6,646 nt of DNA from Chloroflexota bacterium (lineage in GTDB: Bacteria > Chloroflexota > Anaerolineae > Aggregatilineales > Phototrophicaceae). Shown here piece after piece: positions 1-5,992 of the stretch; the first letter of the stretch is position 1, and every line of letters begins with the position of its first letter. The stretch is taken from positions 1 to 6,646 of the forward strand of contig JAEZAF010000025.1 in NCBI GenBank assembly GCA_023430545.1, written 5' to 3'. The notes beneath the pieces are model-generated. The model saw only the letters and a program-made list of their open reading frames with translations, had not been told where the DNA came from and did not search any database. A program made the position numbers and the translations under genes.

Positions 1-320
1 TCATCGGCAATGTTTACAGCGAAATCGGGCGTACCGAAGAAAATCAGGACGCGGCGTTTGCTGCACTGGACCGCGCCCTGCGTTATTACAATCGCAGTCT
101 GAGGTTGATCCAGTCGCTGGGGGACTCTGCCTCAGAAGCCGAGCTGCTCCGCAGTATCGGCAATGCTTTGGCGAATCGCGGCCAGTACGACGACGCCATC
201 CGCAGCTTTCAGCAGGCGATTGCCGTATTCGAAAGCATCAATGTCTTTGGTCCGGTCAAGGATCTTCGGCGCAGCATCCGTATGGTGGAACAGTACCGGG
301 CACGCTATACCTCGTCGTAA
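1..320 (+). CDS. TPR-repeat protein, C-terminal fragment
   Basis: An open frame enters from the left edge (first full codon at base 3) and runs 105 codons to TAA at 318-320, so the N-terminus lies outside the window. Two helical tetratricopeptide-like units are visible. The first covers residues about 1-40 and opens with IGNVYSEIGR. The second is clearer, about 46-80, with the typical spacing 'LLRSIGNALANRGQYDDAIR' followed by SFQQAIAVFE. A short charged tail ends in YTSS. TPR units bind other proteins; in bacteria they are often the sensory or scaffolding part of larger regulators. Nothing in this fragment shows which, and no enzymatic domain is visible. The TTG at 105 is an internal codon, not a start, because the reading frame and the repeat pattern continue upstream of it. 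The gene converges on the DinB-like gene, with 9 bp between the two stop codons. Confidence 0.85.
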   Translation, partial: IGNVYSEIGRTEENQDAAFAALDRALRYYNRSLRLIQSLGDSASEAELLRSIGNALANRGQYDDAIRSFQQAIAVFESINVFGPVKDLRRSIRMVEQYRARYTSS

Positions 321-329
321 CGGATGGGC

Positions 330-812
330 CTAGCCCTTCAGCACGCGGTCGATCTGCTCCAGATGATTCAACCCATGTTCTGCATAGCGCCGCGCCACGT
401 CCTCGACAGTTGTTTCGCCCCACTCACTGTGGACACCGGACCGCTGCCAGTCTTCCTCGGAGAGTGACTCCAGCAGGGCGACGAAGCGCTCATGCAGCCC
501 GCGCAGGAGCTGAAGCGAGGGCGCAATCGGCAGCCGGTAATCCCCCAGAAGTGCGAAGGCGTCCTGATCGTAGCCCATGAAATCCGGGCGAGTTTCGGTC
601 AGCGGTTTCTTGAAGCGGAAGTTCGCGCTCATATGTGAATCCGCCAGGTGATGCACGATCTGACGCACCGTCCACTCGGTCTCAAACTGTTTATCCAGCT
701 CCGCGTCCGACAGCGGCAGGACGATCTGCTCAAGCTGATCGGGAAAACGGCGTAAGGCGTCGATGTACCGCTGGCGCTGTCCGGTAAGGGTGGGCGAAGG
801 CGTCGATGACAT
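330..812 (-). CDS. DinB/YfiT-like putative metal-dependent hydrolase
   Basis: 160 residues from ATG at 812 to TAG at 330. The protein is a DinB-superfamily four-helix bundle, closest in pattern to the Bacillus YfiT type. After a short N-terminal tail come a first helix (about 11-32), the signature 'EWTVRQIVHHLADSH' (about 46-60) and a late 'YAEHGLNHLEQI' (about 143-154). Known members bind a divalent metal through three histidines. Here the candidates are H54 or H55, H146 and H150, so the site looks intact. The family includes thiol-dependent transferases and hydrolases of unknown substrate, so the reaction cannot be stated. The frame stays open to 884, but I chose 812: a Shine-Dalgarno-like AAAGGTAG sits about 7 nt upstream (821-828 on the complement), homology-like sequence begins only after it, and the upstream extension is unlike the family. 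The gene is divergent from the WD40 gene and may be transcribed alone. Confidence 0.88.
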   Translation of the reverse strand: MSSTPSPTLTGQRQRYIDALRRFPDQLEQIVLPLSDAELDKQFETEWTVRQIVHHLADSHMSANFRFKKPLTETRPDFMGYDQDAFALLGDYRLPIAPSLQLLRGLHERFVALLESLSEEDWQRSGVHSEWGETTVEDVARRYAEHGLNHLEQIDRVLKG

Positions 813-898
813 GGGAACTCTACCTTTCGTTGGGATGATGTTTGCCGTTAAGATCGTCGGAGATGATTTATACTCACAAGACATATACAGGTGTACTG
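813..898. promoter_or_regulatory. Divergent intergenic promoter region (DinB-like / WD40)
   Basis: This 86-bp gap separates two divergent genes and must hold the 5' signals of both, unless a promoter lies inside a coding region. The AT-rich core at 867-874 reads TTTATACT. On the + strand TATACT (869-874) is a good -10 match about 25 nt upstream of the WD40 start. On the - strand TATAAA (complement of 867-872) is a -10 candidate for the DinB-like gene. Matching -35 boxes are weak: TTAAGA at 848-853 with a 15-nt spacer on +, and nothing good on -. If both are used, the two polymerases would compete for the same site. This is inferred from base composition only. Confidence 0.35.
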
Positions 899-2050
899 AT
901 GCCGTTCAAATCTTACGTCAGATTACTGATATTGCCACTCATTCTGTTATGGGCTGGCAGTCAGGTCTGGTTGCAAACCTCAGAACCCACCTCGGACCTT
1001 CATCCCGTCATTACTGCTGACAACGTGACTGAACTGCAATCCGTCGCCTATCTTGAGGTCGAAACACTGCCGGAGCCGGTGATACTGGCCTCTGGCTGGT
1101 TCACCCTCAGCCCGGATGGAACCCGCTTCGCCGCCGTCACCCGCGAGAACGAGGTCGCTATCTTCAGCCATGCCGATCTGGTAGAACGCTACGGCATCAC
1201 CCGCAATGATGAGCCTGCAACGGTACTCGATGTGCGTTTTTTCCCCGACGGTACGCAGGTTGCCAGCCTGCACAGTGATGGCACCGACTTCTTTATCGCC
1301 CTGCACACACTGGACGGCGAAATACTGGAAATCGAAATCCCGGACCGCATCGACGGGGAAGCAGTTGGTATCCCGATGCGTATCTGGATCGGGGACCATA
1401 AGACCGATGCGGAAGCGACAGATGAAATCGCAGTCAGCCTGTGGCTGGAGACCATGCCCGCAGATGGTGGCCGCGACTACCGTGTCATCCGCCTTCCGCT
1501 GGATGCTGAAGGCCGATTGATCACCGAGGCGATGACCAGCATCCTCTCCGCACCGGAGCAGGACATTGACGCCTATGTCCGCATCGGACGTATCCCCGCA
1601 CCGCTGGCCGTTACCGCCACACAGGACGGGCTGGTGAAGCTGTGGGATCTCGAAACCGGCAGCCCACGCTATACCGTACAGGTCGATGACGTGCCGGTGT
1701 TCGGACGAGTCAATGAGAACGGTGGAGAGCAGCTTGCATGGCGTGATGGCAGTTCGCTTGGCCTGAATGTGCTGGACTTCGTCAGTGGGGAAAACACCCG
1801 CGTGACCGATCTCGAAGGCGATTACATCCAGGCGCTGATGATCGCACCCTCAGGTGATGTGGTACTGGCGGTCCACATCGGCCAGCAGAATAACGTCGTC
1901 GCGTGGAATGCAGACACCGGCGAACGCATCGAACCTGGGGATTACCGCCCATGTACCGGCGTTCCGGATATGGTCCAGCTCAGTCAGGATGGGACGACGC
2001 TGGTCATCGGTTGTGATGCCAGCTTCGAGATCTGGCAGGTGGTTGAGTAA
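899..2050 (+). CDS. Exported WD40-like beta-propeller protein
   Basis: 383 residues from ATG at 899 to TAA at 2050. Residues 1-24 have a basic start (MPFKSYVR) and a strongly hydrophobic run (LLILPLILLWAG), typical of a signal peptide or N-terminal anchor. There is no lipobox cysteine, so it is not a standard lipoprotein. The rest is a series of beta-propeller blades: about 65-90 (FTLSPDGTRFAAV), 109-136 (VRFFPDGTQVASL), 235-254 (TATQDGLVKLWDLETG, the best WD motif), 312-341 (IAPSGDVVLAV, then VVAWNADTGE) and 357-380 (VQLSQDGTTLVI to EIWQV). The middle, 140-230, is poorly conserved and probably holds degenerate blades. The only two cysteines, C352 and C372, lie 20 residues apart near the last blade. 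No catalytic motif is visible; such proteins usually bind other proteins. The frame extends to TTG at 842, but 899 puts AGGTG about 7 nt upstream and starts directly with the signal sequence. Function unknown. Confidence 0.87.
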   Translation: MPFKSYVRLLILPLILLWAGSQVWLQTSEPTSDLHPVITADNVTELQSVAYLEVETLPEPVILASGWFTLSPDGTRFAAVTRENEVAIFSHADLVERYGITRNDEPATVLDVRFFPDGTQVASLHSDGTDFFIALHTLDGEILEIEIPDRIDGEAVGIPMRIWIGDHKTDAEATDEIAVSLWLETMPADGGRDYRVIRLPLDAEGRLITEAMTSILSAPEQDIDAYVRIGRIPAPLAVTATQDGLVKLWDLETGSPRYTVQVDDVPVFGRVNENGGEQLAWRDGSSLGLNVLDFVSGENTRVTDLEGDYIQALMIAPSGDVVLAVHIGQQNNVVAWNADTGERIEPGDYRPCTGVPDMVQLSQDGTTLVIGCDASFEIWQVVE

Positions 2051-2068
2051 ATCGGGTAAGGAACAAAA

Positions 2069-2088
2069 GGGCCGGATTTTTCCGACCC
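2069..2088 (-). terminator. Hairpin terminator between convergent genes
   Basis: Arms GGGCCGGA (2069-2076) and TCCGACCC (2081-2088) pair with one C/A mismatch around a TTTT loop. Read on the - strand the hairpin is followed by TTTTGTT, so it fits a Rho-independent terminator for the Fe-S oxidoreductase gene, whose stop is 30 nt upstream. On the + strand it also lies 18 nt past the WD40 stop but is followed by CTACAG rather than a T-run, so action in that direction is less certain. The right arm runs into CCCTAC (2086-2091), a terminus shared with the palindromes at 5748 and 5993. Confidence 0.6.
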
Positions 2089-2117
2089 TACAGTTTATAT
2101 GATGATGCGAGGCGATT

Positions 2118-4163
2118 CTAATCCGCAGCGGCGACTGTATCCGGCAGACGTTCCGCGATGATCTCGACGATATCACGGACTTCAGGGCCGTTTTCGACTT
2201 CCGTTTTGGCCGAATTGAACATCTGCATACAGAACGGGCAGCCGACAGCGACGACTTCCGCACCGGTCGCCTTGGCTTCTTCGTAGCGTTCTACGTTGAC
2301 CGCCTTTGTACCGTGTTCCTCTTCCTTCCAGAACTGTGCGCCGCCAGCACCACAGCAGAAGGAGTTCTTCTTATTCCGTGGCATCTCGACCGCATCGACC
2401 TTCAGCGCACCGAGCACATTTCGCGGCGCATCGATCACGTCATTGTGACGCCCAAGATAGCACGGATCATGGAAGGTGACATTCGGCTGATTCTTCGGGT
2501 GCGCCATCGGCGGAATGCGTCCCGCGTCGATCAGTTCTTCGATCAGCTCGGTGTGATGCACGACCTCATAATTTCCACCAAACTGGTGATATTCCTTGCC
2601 AATATTGTGGAAGCAGTGCGGACAGGTGACCACAATGCGCGGTGGCGCGACTTCGTTCAGCGTCTCCACATTCTGTGTTGCCAGTTCGAAGTACAGGTCT
2701 TCCTTACCGGCACGGCGGGCGGAGTCGCCGGTGCAGTTTTCCATCTCACCCAACACGGCGAAGTTCACACCGGCCTGATGCAGGACCTTGACCAGCGCCC
2801 GTGCGGTGAGCTGTGCGCGGGGATCATAGCTGGCCGCGCATCCGACCCAGTAGAGTATGTCGAAATTCGGGTTGTCTTCGACGGTCGGCACCGGGAATTC
2901 CAGCCCATTGGCCCAGCGGAAGCGGCTCTCCGGGTTTTGCCACGGGTTCCCCTGACGCTCCATACCCTTGAAGGCGTTCTGAAGCTGCGACGGGAACAGC
3001 GACTCCATCAGCACCTGATCGCGGCGGATGTTGAGGATGTCGAACATCGGCTCGTTACCGACTGGGCAGATGTCGACGCACGCGCCGCATGACGTACATG
3101 CCCACACCGCCGACTCGCTAATGGCATAGTTCATCAGCGGGGGCATCTCGCGGCCTTCGGCGTATTCGTGCTGATGATCCTTGATCAGATAGCGCTTGTT
3201 GATCTCTAGCGCGGACGGGGACAGTTCCTTGCCGGTCACGTATGCCGGGCAGACATCCTGACAGCGGTTACACTGGATGCAGGCGAAGGCATCCAGAATA
3301 TGGGTCTTCGGCAGGTCGGAGATCAGCTTGACGCCGAACTGCTCGATTTTCTCGTCTTCGAAGTCCAGCGGGGCCAGCTCGCCCAATGAGGTGCGTTTGG
3401 GCCGTGTCAGGTAATTGAGCGGGGCCATAAACAGATGCGCGTGCTTGCTGTAGGCAAAATACGGCGTGAACAGCAGGATCGCACCGAGCGCAATCCACCA
3501 GAAAGCATGACGCCACAGTTCAAGTCCATCCACGCTGTTGCCATAGAAGATCGGGGCCACAAGTGACGCGAACGGGCTGAACAGATCGGCTTCGCCCGTC
3601 GATGCGATATGCGCCGCTTCTCCGAGCAGACGTGCTCCGACATGGATCAGGATGAAGACGGCGACGATCAGCGAATCCTGCCGGATCGCGCCCGCCTTCA
3701 CCGCCGGATGCAGCAGGACGTTGTCGTGGAACGTCAGTTCCTTGCGCTGGGGCAGCACAAACCGGCGCAGGATGAAGTAGACCACACCCACCAGCACGGC
3801 CATGCTCAGTACATCCGCCAGCAGACGGTAACCGTCGTAGAGGATGCCGAAGCGCTCCAGTGTGGCTCCGAAATCGGGGATGTAACCGATCAGCACATCC
3901 AGCACATTGACCAGAAAGTAGAAGGTGAAGCCCCACACGATGCCGAGATGGAACAGACTGCTGATACGGCGTGTCTTGAGGGTGGTGCTTTGGGTGATAT
4001 AGACCTGCAGGGCGCGGAACAGACGGCGGGGCAGGTTATCCAGATACAGTTCGCGCTCCCCACGGCTGACGATCTGCCAGATGTCGCGGAAACCGGCGTA
4101 AGTTGCGCCGATGGCGATCAGGGCGACGAATATAAAGAGCATTTTCTCAAAAGGTGTCAGCAT
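2118..4163 (-). CDS. Membrane Fe-S oxidoreductase, NarI-like + two [4Fe-4S] + two CCG domains (probable ETF:menaquinone oxidoreductase type)
   Basis: 681 residues. The N-terminal half is a membrane cytochrome b-like (NarI-related) domain with hydrophobic segments at about 7-24, 69-95, 116-133, 163-182 and 216-238. Histidines in or beside these segments (H72, H174, H219) are candidate heme ligands. Next come two [4Fe-4S] motifs: C295, C298, C301, C305 (CIQCNRCQDVCP) and C356, C359, C362, C366 (CTSCGACVDICP). Two CCG domains follow. CCG1 has C442, C477, C514 and C517; CCG2 has C568, C603-C604, C642 and C645. CCG1 lacks the first cysteine of its central pair (N476-C477), while CCG2 is complete. 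The architecture matches HdrD/GlpC-like oxidoreductases and in particular the EMO proteins that connect electron-transfer flavoprotein to menaquinone in beta-oxidation. The exact electron donor is inferred, and no etfAB is nearby. The start at 4163 has TAGGAT about 9 nt upstream; M8 is an alternative start. Single-gene unit with a terminator just after it. Confidence 0.92.
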   Translation of the reverse strand: MLTPFEKMLFIFVALIAIGATYAGFRDIWQIVSRGERELYLDNLPRRLFRALQVYITQSTTLKTRRISSLFHLGIVWGFTFYFLVNVLDVLIGYIPDFGATLERFGILYDGYRLLADVLSMAVLVGVVYFILRRFVLPQRKELTFHDNVLLHPAVKAGAIRQDSLIVAVFILIHVGARLLGEAAHIASTGEADLFSPFASLVAPIFYGNSVDGLELWRHAFWWIALGAILLFTPYFAYSKHAHLFMAPLNYLTRPKRTSLGELAPLDFEDEKIEQFGVKLISDLPKTHILDAFACIQCNRCQDVCPAYVTGKELSPSALEINKRYLIKDHQHEYAEGREMPPLMNYAISESAVWACTSCGACVDICPVGNEPMFDILNIRRDQVLMESLFPSQLQNAFKGMERQGNPWQNPESRFRWANGLEFPVPTVEDNPNFDILYWVGCAASYDPRAQLTARALVKVLHQAGVNFAVLGEMENCTGDSARRAGKEDLYFELATQNVETLNEVAPPRIVVTCPHCFHNIGKEYHQFGGNYEVVHHTELIEELIDAGRIPPMAHPKNQPNVTFHDPCYLGRHNDVIDAPRNVLGALKVDAVEMPRNKKNSFCCGAGGAQFWKEEEHGTKAVNVERYEEAKATGAEVVAVGCPFCMQMFNSAKTEVENGPEVRDIVEIIAERLPDTVAAAD

Positions 4164-4172
4164 AAAATTAAA

Positions 4173-4177
4173 TCCTA
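4173..4177 (-). promoter_or_regulatory. Ribosome binding site of the Fe-S oxidoreductase
   Basis: On the - strand the bases read TAGGA and lie about 9 nt before the ATG at 4163. It supports that start over the in-frame ATG at codon 8, which has no comparable purine-rich stretch at proper distance. Confidence 0.5.
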
Positions 4178-4193
4178 CAGTGTTACTGAAAGA

Positions 4194-4203
4194 GATTCGA
4201 ATC
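4194..4203. promoter_or_regulatory. 10-bp palindrome GATTCGAATC in the oxidoreductase leader
   Basis: A perfect palindrome in the predicted 5' leader of the Fe-S oxidoreductase, roughly 15-25 nt downstream of its predicted transcription start and 30-40 nt upstream of the ATG. A further TTCGA follows at 4209-4213, giving TCGAA-N6-TTCGA. It could be an operator, but a single short palindrome is weak evidence. It also resembles a tRNA T-loop, considered and rejected. Confidence 0.25.
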
Positions 4204-4223
4204 CACGTTCGATATTTCGCTGT

Positions 4224-4253
4224 AGTGTAGCATCAGGGCATCGGGTTCGCCAA
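4224..4253 (-). promoter_or_regulatory. Candidate sigma-70 promoter for the Fe-S oxidoreductase
   Basis: On the - strand TTGGCG (complement of 4248-4253, 4 of 6 matches to TTGACA) is followed after 18 nt by TACACT (complement of 4224-4229), which is preceded by TGC as in an extended -10. A start near 4217 would give a leader of about 53 nt that includes the GATTCGAATC palindrome. Confidence 0.45.
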
Positions 4254-4284
4254 ACTGTTATCGACACCTGTATTACACCCTGGT

Positions 4285-4314
4285 TTGACGTGCCTAGAAC
4301 AACGGTGCTAAGAT
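4285..4314 (+). promoter_or_regulatory. Candidate sigma-70 promoter for the NurA-domain gene
   Basis: TTGACG at 4285-4290 (5 of 6 matches to TTGACA) and TAAGAT at 4309-4314 (4 of 6 to TATAAT) are separated by 18 nt. The -10 is preceded by TGC, an extended -10. Transcription would start near 4321, about 48 nt ahead of the ATG at 4369. This is the best promoter match in the window. Confidence 0.55.
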
Positions 4315-4368
4315 AGCGGCATTTGGTATTCAGACCGTTTTGCAATTATTCCGGGAACCTCTCGCCTT

Positions 4369-5649
4369 ATGTCGCTGGAATTCAACAAACTGATCTATCA
4401 GGTTCAGAAGATGGGCGCGATGCTCGACGCGCTGGACTTCGACTTCTCCGATAAACTTCAGATCGCGCTGGAACGCTTTGCCAACGCCGGTGATCTGGAT
4501 GCCGTGCGTGAACGCATCGAGATCGTCCGCAGCGCGGAAGTCAGCGGTTATCGCGGCGCTGCCCCGCCGGATGCCCCTTACGGTCAGCCGATCAACCTGA
4601 TCTATCCGCCGCCGCCAGTGCCCGAACAGGCAACCCTGCTGGCCGCTGACGGCTCTCAGATCTATGTCGATGAACAGGCCCCGATGCACTACTACGTGCT
4701 GAATATCGGCCTCTTCATCTACCATCACGGGATGGAGCACACGCCGGAGCAGATCTCGCTGCCTCAGTTGGTGTATCACAAGGATTACGTCCACGATAAA
4801 TCCGGTCGGGTGATCAACAACCGGACGGTGGACGCCCGCCGCACCGTCCGCGAGATGGAAAATCTCGCCGAGTACTGCTGGAAGATGAGTCGCGCCGGGA
4901 TGGCACAGCCGATTGTCGCGCTGTACGACAATCACCTGCTGTTCTGGGCCAATACCGATGTGACCGGCAGTGATCACATCCTGCGTGACTATCACAGCGC
5001 GATGATCCAGCTTCATGACTCCGGTGCGCTGCTGGCCGGTTATGTCGATCATCCCTTCCGCAGCCGCGTGGTGACCCGTCTGCTGTACCTGCTGAGCCTG
5101 AAGGACGAAGCGGAGATCATCGCACGGCAGAAGGTGCTGGCGGAGGGCGGTGACCTCGAAGGGCTGCGCGATGTCCACCTGTTCGATGTGATCCTCGAAC
5201 CCGGCGAACGCAGCGCCATCATGGTGCAGAACTCGCCGCGCAACCTCGATTATCGTCAACGCGGTGTCAGTTACGAAATCGCCTTCTTCTATGTGAAGGT
5301 TGCTAACGCCTTTCAGACGACGATTGCCCGTATCGACATCCCGATGTGGGTGGCGCGTGATCCGAGCGCCGTCGATACCATCCACGGGCTGATTTTGCAG
5401 CAGTGCGAGATGCAGGGGCGCACGCCGTATCCCTATGCGCTGACCCGTGCGGACGAACTGGCCGTGATTACCAGCAAGGACAAGGCCAAGCTGGACGAAC
5501 TGGTACAGATCGAGCTGCGCAAGAAAGGCATCTCGCCGAAGGGAAGCTCCGCCAAGGACCAGAGCAAGCACGTAGCCCGCAGCAGCAAGCGTTTCTACGA
5601 ACTGCGTACCGAGATGCGGAGCAGTCTGCTGCGGCATCCGAGGGGATAG
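4369..5649 (+). CDS. nurA: NurA-domain nuclease
   Basis: 426 residues, ATG at 4369 to TAG at 5649. The NurA fold is recognised from its acidic motifs: 'LLAADGSQIYVD' (D94), an 'REMENLAEY' helix (E162, E164), 'VALYDNHLLFW' (D187), 'AGYVDHPFRSRVVTRLLYLL' (about 223-242), 'ARIDIPMWVAR' (D323) and the closing 'YPYALTRADELAVIT' (354-368). These match the pattern of Mn-dependent NurA nucleases, which degrade DNA 5' to 3' and, with the HerA hexameric translocase, resect DNA ends for repair. HerA is not in the window. Residues about 384-426 form a lysine/arginine-rich tail (KKGISPKGSSAKDQSK onward) that may contact DNA. No signal peptide or membrane segment, so it is cytoplasmic. The Shine-Dalgarno is weak (GGGA about 12 nt upstream), so the start is less certain than the identity; ATG at codon 15 is the next option. 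The predicted promoter at 4285-4314 fits the chosen start. Confidence 0.88.
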   Translation: MSLEFNKLIYQVQKMGAMLDALDFDFSDKLQIALERFANAGDLDAVRERIEIVRSAEVSGYRGAAPPDAPYGQPINLIYPPPPVPEQATLLAADGSQIYVDEQAPMHYYVLNIGLFIYHHGMEHTPEQISLPQLVYHKDYVHDKSGRVINNRTVDARRTVREMENLAEYCWKMSRAGMAQPIVALYDNHLLFWANTDVTGSDHILRDYHSAMIQLHDSGALLAGYVDHPFRSRVVTRLLYLLSLKDEAEIIARQKVLAEGGDLEGLRDVHLFDVILEPGERSAIMVQNSPRNLDYRQRGVSYEIAFFYVKVANAFQTTIARIDIPMWVARDPSAVDTIHGLILQQCEMQGRTPYPYALTRADELAVITSKDKAKLDELVQIELRKKGISPKGSSAKDQSKHVARSSKRFYELRTEMRSSLLRHPRG

Positions 5650-5669
5650 CGCTTCGACGATCAATCTTT

Positions 5670-5693
5670 GCAGCGGCAGCAGCAGCGGCAGCA
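5670..5693 (+). repeat. Perfect 12-bp tandem duplication
   Basis: GCAGCGGCAGCA occurs twice without a gap (5670-5681 and 5682-5693). The second copy forms most of the left arm of the hairpin at 5685-5712. This could reflect replication slippage in a GCA-rich tract. Confidence 0.85.
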
Positions 5694-5712
5694 CTAAAAT
5701 TTGTGCTGCTGC
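5685..5712. repeat. Hairpin 1: GCAGCAC / GTGCTGC around TAAAATTT
   Basis: Left arm 5685-5694 and right arm 5703-5712 form a 10-bp stem, all Watson-Crick except one G-T pair, with the AT-rich 8-nt loop TAAAATTT. It starts 35 bp past the NurA stop and could end or stabilise that transcript. No T-run follows, so it is not a standard Rho-independent terminator. The same arm sequence returns in the hairpin at 5831-5852. Confidence 0.7.
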
Positions 5713-5747
5713 AACCTCATCCCTGCCCTCAGTCTCTCAGTACAAGC

Positions 5748-5771
5748 GGACACGGCATGCCGTGTCCCTAC
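5748..5771 (+). repeat. 20-bp perfect palindrome with CCCTAC end
   Basis: GGACACGGCATGCCGTGTCC (5748-5767) equals its own reverse complement across all 20 bases, and the right end continues as CCCTAC (5766-5771). Palindromes of this build, often bounded by GTAGGG/CCCTAC, are to my recollection common dispersed intergenic repeats in Chloroflexota and some other phyla. I cannot check copy number here. The left GTAGGG is missing (AAGC precedes the palindrome). Confidence 0.75.
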
Positions 5772-5801
5772 CTTTCGCCTTGCACATCCTATGTATGGCG
5801 C

Positions 5802-5864
5802 TTGCAGCAGTTTGCTGCACTATACTGCTTGTAGCACAGCATAATGTGCTGCAAAGTGCAGCAA
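5802..5864. repeat. Nested inverted repeats with 19-bp imperfect arms
   Basis: Each outer arm is itself a small hairpin: TGCAGCA-GTT-TGCTGCA (5803-5819) and TGCTGCA-AAG-TGCAGCA (5847-5863), both with perfect 7-bp stems. The whole arms 5802-5820 and 5846-5864 are also inverted copies of each other at 16 of 19 positions. Between them, GTAGCAC (5831-5837) pairs with GTGCTGC (5846-5852) across the 8-nt loop AGCATAAT. The region can therefore fold in at least two mutually exclusive ways. Confidence 0.7.
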
Positions 5865-5916
5865 TCAGGGCGATGTCATCCGATGTTCAGGTTCAAAATC
5901 GGCTTGTTGCTGCTGC

Positions 5917-5947
5917 TGCCGCCGCACAAAAATTTTATGCGGCAGCA
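5917..5947. repeat. Hairpin 3: GCCGCA / TGCGGC around an AT-rich loop
   Basis: GCCGCA (5921-5926) pairs perfectly with TGCGGC (5938-5943). One mismatch then leads to three further pairs (5917-5919 with 5945-5947). The loop CAAAAATTTTA is AT-rich like that of hairpin 1. A TGCTGCTGC run lies just left of the stem. Confidence 0.6.
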
Positions 5948-5992
5948 ATTTTAGCTCTGCCTTATGTCGCTCATCGTACAGGGTTTACAGCA

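Noticed and set aside
326..336. Small GGGC-CTA-GCCC hairpin at the TPR/DinB convergent junction as a terminator.
   Set aside because: The stem is only 4 bp, contains the DinB-like stop codon, and has no T-run on either side.
813..884. N-terminal extension of the DinB-like protein to 884.
   Set aside because: The extension shows no family similarity and would place the strong AAAGGTAG ribosome site inside the coding region.
842..898. Upstream TTG (842) and ATG (863) as starts for the WD40 protein.
   Set aside because: The added residues precede the signal sequence and are polar; the GGAG before 863 is only 1 nt from the ATG, while 899 has AGGTG at proper distance.
4190..4225. tRNA-like 3' end: GATTCGAATCC resembles a T-loop, and the frame across it translates to the tRNA-shadow-like peptide 'RDSNPR'.
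   Set aside because: The base before TTCGAAT is A rather than G, the flanking bases cannot form a T-stem, and no acceptor, D or anticodon arm is found on either strand nearby. I kept only the 10-bp palindrome.
2313..4316. Long + strand frames (2313-3092 and 3609-4316) inside the Fe-S oxidoreductase gene.
   Set aside because: They are antisense to the conserved cysteine motifs and membrane segments and show no domain of their own.
4330..5694. 454-codon frame on the - strand covering the NurA gene.
   Set aside because: No domain or plausible ribosome site; the + strand frame carries the complete set of NurA motifs.
5670..5864. CRISPR array or integron attC site in the repeat-rich spacer.
   Set aside because: The repeats are short inverted words without regular spacer spacing, and no GTTRRRY core sites or cas/integrase genes are present.
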